64,000 nt of DNA. Origin: Sinorhizobium kostiense (GTDB lineage: Bacteria > Pseudomonadota > Alphaproteobacteria > Rhizobiales > Rhizobiaceae). Both the position numbers and the translations under genes were made by a program. The stretch lies in the NCBI RefSeq assembly GCF_017874595.1, contig NZ_JAGILA010000006.1, forward strand, positions 62,001-126,000. Direction: 5' to 3'. Below the pieces are notes generated by a model. It made no database searches and had not been told where the DNA came from. It worked only from the letters and a program-made list of their open reading frames with translations. Shown here in pieces: positions 60,907-64,000 of this stretch (position 1 is its first letter; each line of letters opens with the position of its first letter).

Positions 60907-61879
60907 CAATCCGCGAATCCGCCGGTTCATAGAAGGGTTCGAAGGTGAACTTACTGACGCTAACATTCAGCTTGCATTGGATATCGGCGGCGACGACGGC
61001 GATGGCAGTAAAGGTGTAACCACGGCCGACAAGCTCCGAAACTCGATCTTAGCAAATGGCGGGATCATGCAACCCATCATCGTCTGTCGCAATGATGCCG
61101 GAAAATATCTCTGTGTAGAAGGCAATACGCGTCTCTTCATTTACCGGCAGTTTCACGAGAACGGTGTTGCCGGCCACTGGTCCACCATTCCGGCAATCGT
61201 ACATGAAACGTTGCCGGGCGATGGCATTGATGCGATCAGGCTTCAGGCCCATCTAGTGGGCCCACGTGCCTGGGACGCTTATTCCAAAGCCAAATATCAA
61301 TGGGAGCTCCACTTCAAGCATTTAATGCCCTTGGATCGGCTTGTCGATCTATGCGGGGGGGACCGTCGGGACGTTCAAAAGTCGATTAATGCGTATGCGG
61401 ATATGGAAAATCATTTCCGGAAATTGCATCAGCCAGGCGAGTATTACAACACGCAACGATATTCTGGTTTTGTCGAACTTCAGAACAGTAAGGTCAAAAC
61501 GGCAATTTTCAGAGCGGGATTTTCTCTCGACGATTTCGCTATTTGGTTGAAGGAGAAAAAAATTGAGGGGCTGATTGCAATCCGCCAGCTTCCTCTGGTC
61601 CTCGGGGACAAGGCCGCCAGGGCAATCTTTCTCAAAAAGGATATCAAGGCAGCGCTCGATGCCATTGAGCGGCCTGATATCGGGGCCGACCTGCGCGAAG
61701 CGAGCTTGAGCCAGCTTGCACGGGCCATCACCGAAAAAGCGGAGAAGATCCCGTTGAGCGAGATCCTGCGTCTCCGTCAGAATCCGGATGACGATGCCAT
61801 AAGATATCTGCTCGACGCCCTCGACGCACTGCAAAACTTGGCGACCGAATTGCAGCAACGGAGGGATGATGTCGGGTGA
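60854..61879 (+). CDS. ParB/Srx (ParB-like nuclease) domain protein
   Basis: 341 residues from a GTG preceded by GGAGG. The ParB/Srx domain covers about 10-100: DRNNPRI (16-22), a basic helix with LRNSILANGGIMQPIIV (61-77), then KYLCVEGNTRL (84-94). The rest is helical with no HTH I can name. Such domains occur in partition proteins, CTPases, and DNA nicking or modification systems. It is not chromosomal ParB: no parA is adjacent and length and motifs differ. It overlaps the next gene by 11-14 bases. Confidence 0.7.
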   Translation: MFGVQQHLSIFEVELDRNNPRIRRFIEGFEGELTDANIQLALDIGGDDGDGSKGVTTADKLRNSILANGGIMQPIIVCRNDAGKYLCVEGNTRLFIYRQFHENGVAGHWSTIPAIVHETLPGDGIDAIRLQAHLVGPRAWDAYSKAKYQWELHFKHLMPLDRLVDLCGGDRRDVQKSINAYADMENHFRKLHQPGEYYNTQRYSGFVELQNSKVKTAIFRAGFSLDDFAIWLKEKKIEGLIAIRQLPLVLGDKAARAIFLKKDIKAALDAIERPDIGADLREASLSQLARAITEKAEKIPLSEILRLRQNPDDDAIRYLLDALDALQNLATELQQRRDDVG

Positions 61880-62270
61880 GACGCGCGCTCATACGCTTCT
61901 CGTCGAGCGGCTTATCGCCCATGTTCAGGCAAAGCATCGTCCGCCGCGTGGGTTGCTGGTGTTGGCCGACCATCACTCCTTTGGCTCCAATCGTCCGCAA
62001 CAGATAGCGGGTTACACTCCGGACCTTTTTGCCAGTGATCTCCCGGCTACCTTCGAAGTCATTGGGGAAGCAAAGACGATGGCCGATTTACAAAGCGATC
62101 GATCTCAACGTCAGATACGGACCTTCCTCGACTACCTATCGCTTCGGCCGCAAGCGAGTTTTTACCTCGTTGTGCCTCCTTTTCAAAGGCAGCGCTCGGC
62201 CGCCATTCTCGATATGTTGCGCGTGCCCGCTCATAGTAATGTTCTTGTGGAGGTCATTGATGGAGTCTGA
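61869..62270 (+). CDS. Small PD-(D/E)xK nuclease-like protein
   Basis: 133 residues. Asp52 in TPDLFASD and Glu67-Ala-Lys69 in FEVIGEAKT give a PD-(D/E)xK pattern, and SQRQIRTFLDYL supplies a plausible fourth motif. It has no separate DNA-binding domain, so it probably depends on a partner. GGAGGG precedes the ATG; ATG 61866 is the alternative. It overlaps the helicase gene by 11 bases. The nuclease call is from motif spacing only. Confidence 0.6.
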   Translation: MSGETRAHTLLVERLIAHVQAKHRPPRGLLVLADHHSFGSNRPQQIAGYTPDLFASDLPATFEVIGEAKTMADLQSDRSQRQIRTFLDYLSLRPQASFYLVVPPFQRQRSAAILDMLRVPAHSNVLVEVIDGV

Positions 62271-63750
62271 ACCATCGACGCGACTGAAACGGAATCCTGC
62301 TCTGAACCTTGGTCTACGCCACTTGGGTTTCTTGTATCAGCTGGAGGCTGTGGAAGCCGTCAAGGAACTTCCCTACGCTGCGCTGTTCCATGAACAAGGC
62401 CTTGGCAAGACTAAGATTGCCATTGATCTGGCGCTTGAATGGCTGAAAGCAGACGCAGTTGATACAGTCGTATTTGTTACCAAACGGAGCCTTATTCAAA
62501 ATTGGCAAGACGAGATCAAGGCGCACTCTTATCTGCACCCGACTGTCCTCGATCAAAACCACTCCGGCAACTTCTTCGCGCTAAACTCCCCAAGCCCCGT
62601 GTTCCTTGTTCACTACGAGGTATTTCGCACCGAACAACGACGACTGCGGCTGTTCGCGAAAACACGCCGCGTCGGGATCATTCTAGACGAAGCTCAGAAG
62701 ATCAAGAACCCTGATTCCGATCTCGCCCGGGCGTTCCACGCTGTCGCTCCGGCCATGAAACGCCGTATCATCATGACCGGCACCCCGGTGGCAAACAGAC
62801 CTTACGACATCTGGTCGCTGATCTATTTTCTCGATCAGGGGGAATCACTCGGTCCTGATTTCGAAGCTTTTAAGAATGGCCTGGATCTTGCCAACGACCT
62901 TTGGGCCAACGAGAAGCGCAGGAATGCATTTGAGGACGAATTGGGAGAGCTCTTCGACCGAATAGGCTCATTCGCAGTGCGCGAGACCAAATTGACGGCA
63001 GGGATCCAGTTGCCAGATAAGCGGATAGAAAACGTTGCTGTCGAAATGAGCCCGCGCCAGCAGGCGCTTTACGAAGAATACCGGACAGAGCTTGGAGCAT
63101 CCATCGTCGTTGGCGACCAACAGACGCTCGACGATGCCGAAGAGAGCCTAAAACGTCTGTTGCGATTAGTGCAGGTGGCATCAAACCCGCTGCTCGTCGA
63201 CGAGGCTTACACGGAAATTCCGGGGAAATTCGCGAGGCTGCGCGAGCTTGTGATGCAGGCGGTCGACGCACGTTCCAAAATCATCGTTTGGACCAGTTTC
63301 GTTAAAAATGCCGATTGGCTTCATGGACGTCTTGCGGAGTTTGGCGCTGTCAAAGTGCACGGTGGTGTGGAGATTTCAGATCGCAATGACGCAATTTCCG
63401 CCTTCAAGGGCGACCCGTCCGTGAAAGTCCTTGTTGCCACGCCCGGGGCCGCCAAGGAAGGGCTAACGCTGACCGTTGCCAACCATGCCGTATTTTATGA
63501 CCGTTCCTTCAGTCTCGACGATTACCTTCAGGCACAAGACCGGATCCACCGGATATCGCAGACGGACACGTGTTTCATCTGGAACCTGATCTCCTCGGCA
63601 TCGATCGATGAATGGGTCGACTCGCTGCTTGCCGCCAAAAGACTGTCAGCACAACTTGGACAGGCTGATATCAGCAAAGAAGAGTATCGTAGACTTGCAA
63701 ATTACGACTTCGGCAAGATGATCAGGGAAATTCTGGGCCTAGAGCTTTAG
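62260..63750 (+). CDS. SNF2-family DEAD-like helicase/translocase
   Basis: 496 residues. Motif I is HEQGLGKT (44-51), motif II DEAQ (143-146; DEAH is usual), motif III MTGTPVANRPYDIWSLIYFL (172-191), and the C-terminal lobe ends with motif VI QAQDRIHRISQ (424-434). No extra domain is visible, so it is a minimal SNF2 motor. GGAGG precedes ATG 62260. It would translocate on duplex DNA and likely powers the neighbouring nuclease. Confidence 0.88.
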   Translation: MESEPSTRLKRNPALNLGLRHLGFLYQLEAVEAVKELPYAALFHEQGLGKTKIAIDLALEWLKADAVDTVVFVTKRSLIQNWQDEIKAHSYLHPTVLDQNHSGNFFALNSPSPVFLVHYEVFRTEQRRLRLFAKTRRVGIILDEAQKIKNPDSDLARAFHAVAPAMKRRIIMTGTPVANRPYDIWSLIYFLDQGESLGPDFEAFKNGLDLANDLWANEKRRNAFEDELGELFDRIGSFAVRETKLTAGIQLPDKRIENVAVEMSPRQQALYEEYRTELGASIVVGDQQTLDDAEESLKRLLRLVQVASNPLLVDEAYTEIPGKFARLRELVMQAVDARSKIIVWTSFVKNADWLHGRLAEFGAVKVHGGVEISDRNDAISAFKGDPSVKVLVATPGAAKEGLTLTVANHAVFYDRSFSLDDYLQAQDRIHRISQTDTCFIWNLISSASIDEWVDSLLAAKRLSAQLGQADISKEEYRRLANYDFGKMIREILGLEL

Positions 63751-63772
63751 CAGGGAGTACGGTGAGGAAGGA

Positions 63773-64000
63773 ATGCTGAACAAGATTAGCGAACAGGGCT
63801 CGGTCATTTTGCGCGGCGAGGAGATTGCCACGCGGACGCTCGATATAGATGTCAGAAAACTTAAGTTTTATGTCGATAATCCGAGAATCTATTCCTTCAT
63901 GCGGGCGGACGGCGTTCAGCCGACGCAGAGCGACATTCTGGCGAAGCTGCAAACGCTCGAGCACGTCAGGGAACTGGTCCAGGATATTCGCGTGAACGGT
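63773..64000 (+). CDS. Second ParB/Srx-like protein, partial (C-terminus beyond window)
   Basis: 76 residues are visible, beginning MLNKISEQGSVILRG. YVDNPRIYSFMRADGVQPTQ repeats the NPRI-x2-F motif of the first ParB-like protein, followed by the helix LQTLEHVRELVQDIRVNG that leads into the ParB active region, cut by the window end. GAGGAAGGA precedes the ATG. It lies 22 bases after the helicase gene, in the same run. Confidence 0.6.
   Translation, partial: MLNKISEQGSVILRGEEIATRTLDIDVRKLKFYVDNPRIYSFMRADGVQPTQSDILAKLQTLEHVRELVQDIRVNG

Larger units (their letters stand above)
60594..64000 (+). mobile_element. Proximal part of a putative genomic island at tRNA-Ser (right end not in window)
   Basis: Directly after the tRNA 3' end the sequence is visibly less GC-rich and codon use is relaxed (TTA, ATA-type and AT-ending codons). 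Four accessory-type genes on the plus strand replace core genes. No integrase or second copy of the tRNA 3' end appears in the 3.4 kb shown. 60594-60853 holds no gene except a doubtful 33-codon ORF. Confidence 0.6.

Noticed and set aside
60854..61879. The ParB-like protein as a chromosome-partition ParB
   Set aside because: No parA or parS neighbourhood is present, and the protein is in an accessory cassette with a nuclease and an SNF2 motor.

Overview
This is a stretch of a GC-rich alphaproteobacterial chromosome, most probably Sinorhizobium/Ensifer or a close rhizobial relative. The evidence is gene content and order: mdh-sucCD-sucAB followed by lpdA, sdhCDAB, tsaD/hemC divergent with hemD-mic60-hemY, glnK-amtB, and rplU-rpmA-obgE-proB-proA-nadD-rsfS-rlmH. 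Rhizobium-type intergenic mosaic repeats (RIME1-like) and CtrA-type TTAA-N7-TTAA boxes agree. No strain can be named from sequence reading alone.

Layout. 1-7.2 kb: the N-terminal half of priA, a small transaldolase, an ABC-like ATPase with an altered Walker A, an acyltransferase, xerC, a TraB/GumN-like exported protein and a DUF2867 protein. 7.2-18.4 kb (minus strand): the 2-oxoglutarate dehydrogenase and succinyl-CoA synthetase cluster headed by mdh, with three extra genes (LysE-type exporter, exported protein, SDR) between sucB and lpdA. 18.5-21.2 kb: zapE, an Omp19-like lipoprotein, msrA. 21.3-24.8 kb: sdhCDAB. 25-29.3 kb: an exported basic protein under a CtrA box, then methyltransferase, EVE, YciI, gpsA and tsaD. 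29.4-35.5 kb: hemC, hemD, a Mic60-like protein, hemY, a TerB-like protein and a glutamine amidotransferase. 35.5-43.4 kb: MFS transporter, yggT, a frameshifted DUF167 gene, ppa, a GNAT protein, leuC, a SixA-like phosphatase, an L,D-transpeptidase, a CenR-like regulator and a cyclic-nucleotide-binding protein. 43.4-52.4 kb: xthA, lolA, ftsK, amtB, glnK with a sigma-54 promoter, tesB, ubiH-like. 52.6-60.2 kb: rlmH, rsfS, nadD, proA, proB, obgE, two GNAT genes, rpmA, rplU. 60.5 kb: tRNA-Ser(CGA).

From the 3' end of the tRNA to the window end the base composition and codon use change. Four tightly packed plus-strand genes follow: a ParB/Srx-like protein, a small PD-(D/E)xK nuclease-like protein, an SNF2-family helicase and a second ParB/Srx-like protein that runs off the window. 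This looks like the proximal end of an integrated island carrying a DNA-targeting, possibly anti-phage, cassette that matches no system I can name. It is the main novelty candidate.

The rest is core metabolism and cell-cycle machinery. The smaller unexplained signals are regulatory: three CtrA boxes, a 16-bp palindrome before mdh-suc, an inverted repeat before sdhC, a triple-hairpin cluster after sucB, and several structured intergenic repeats.
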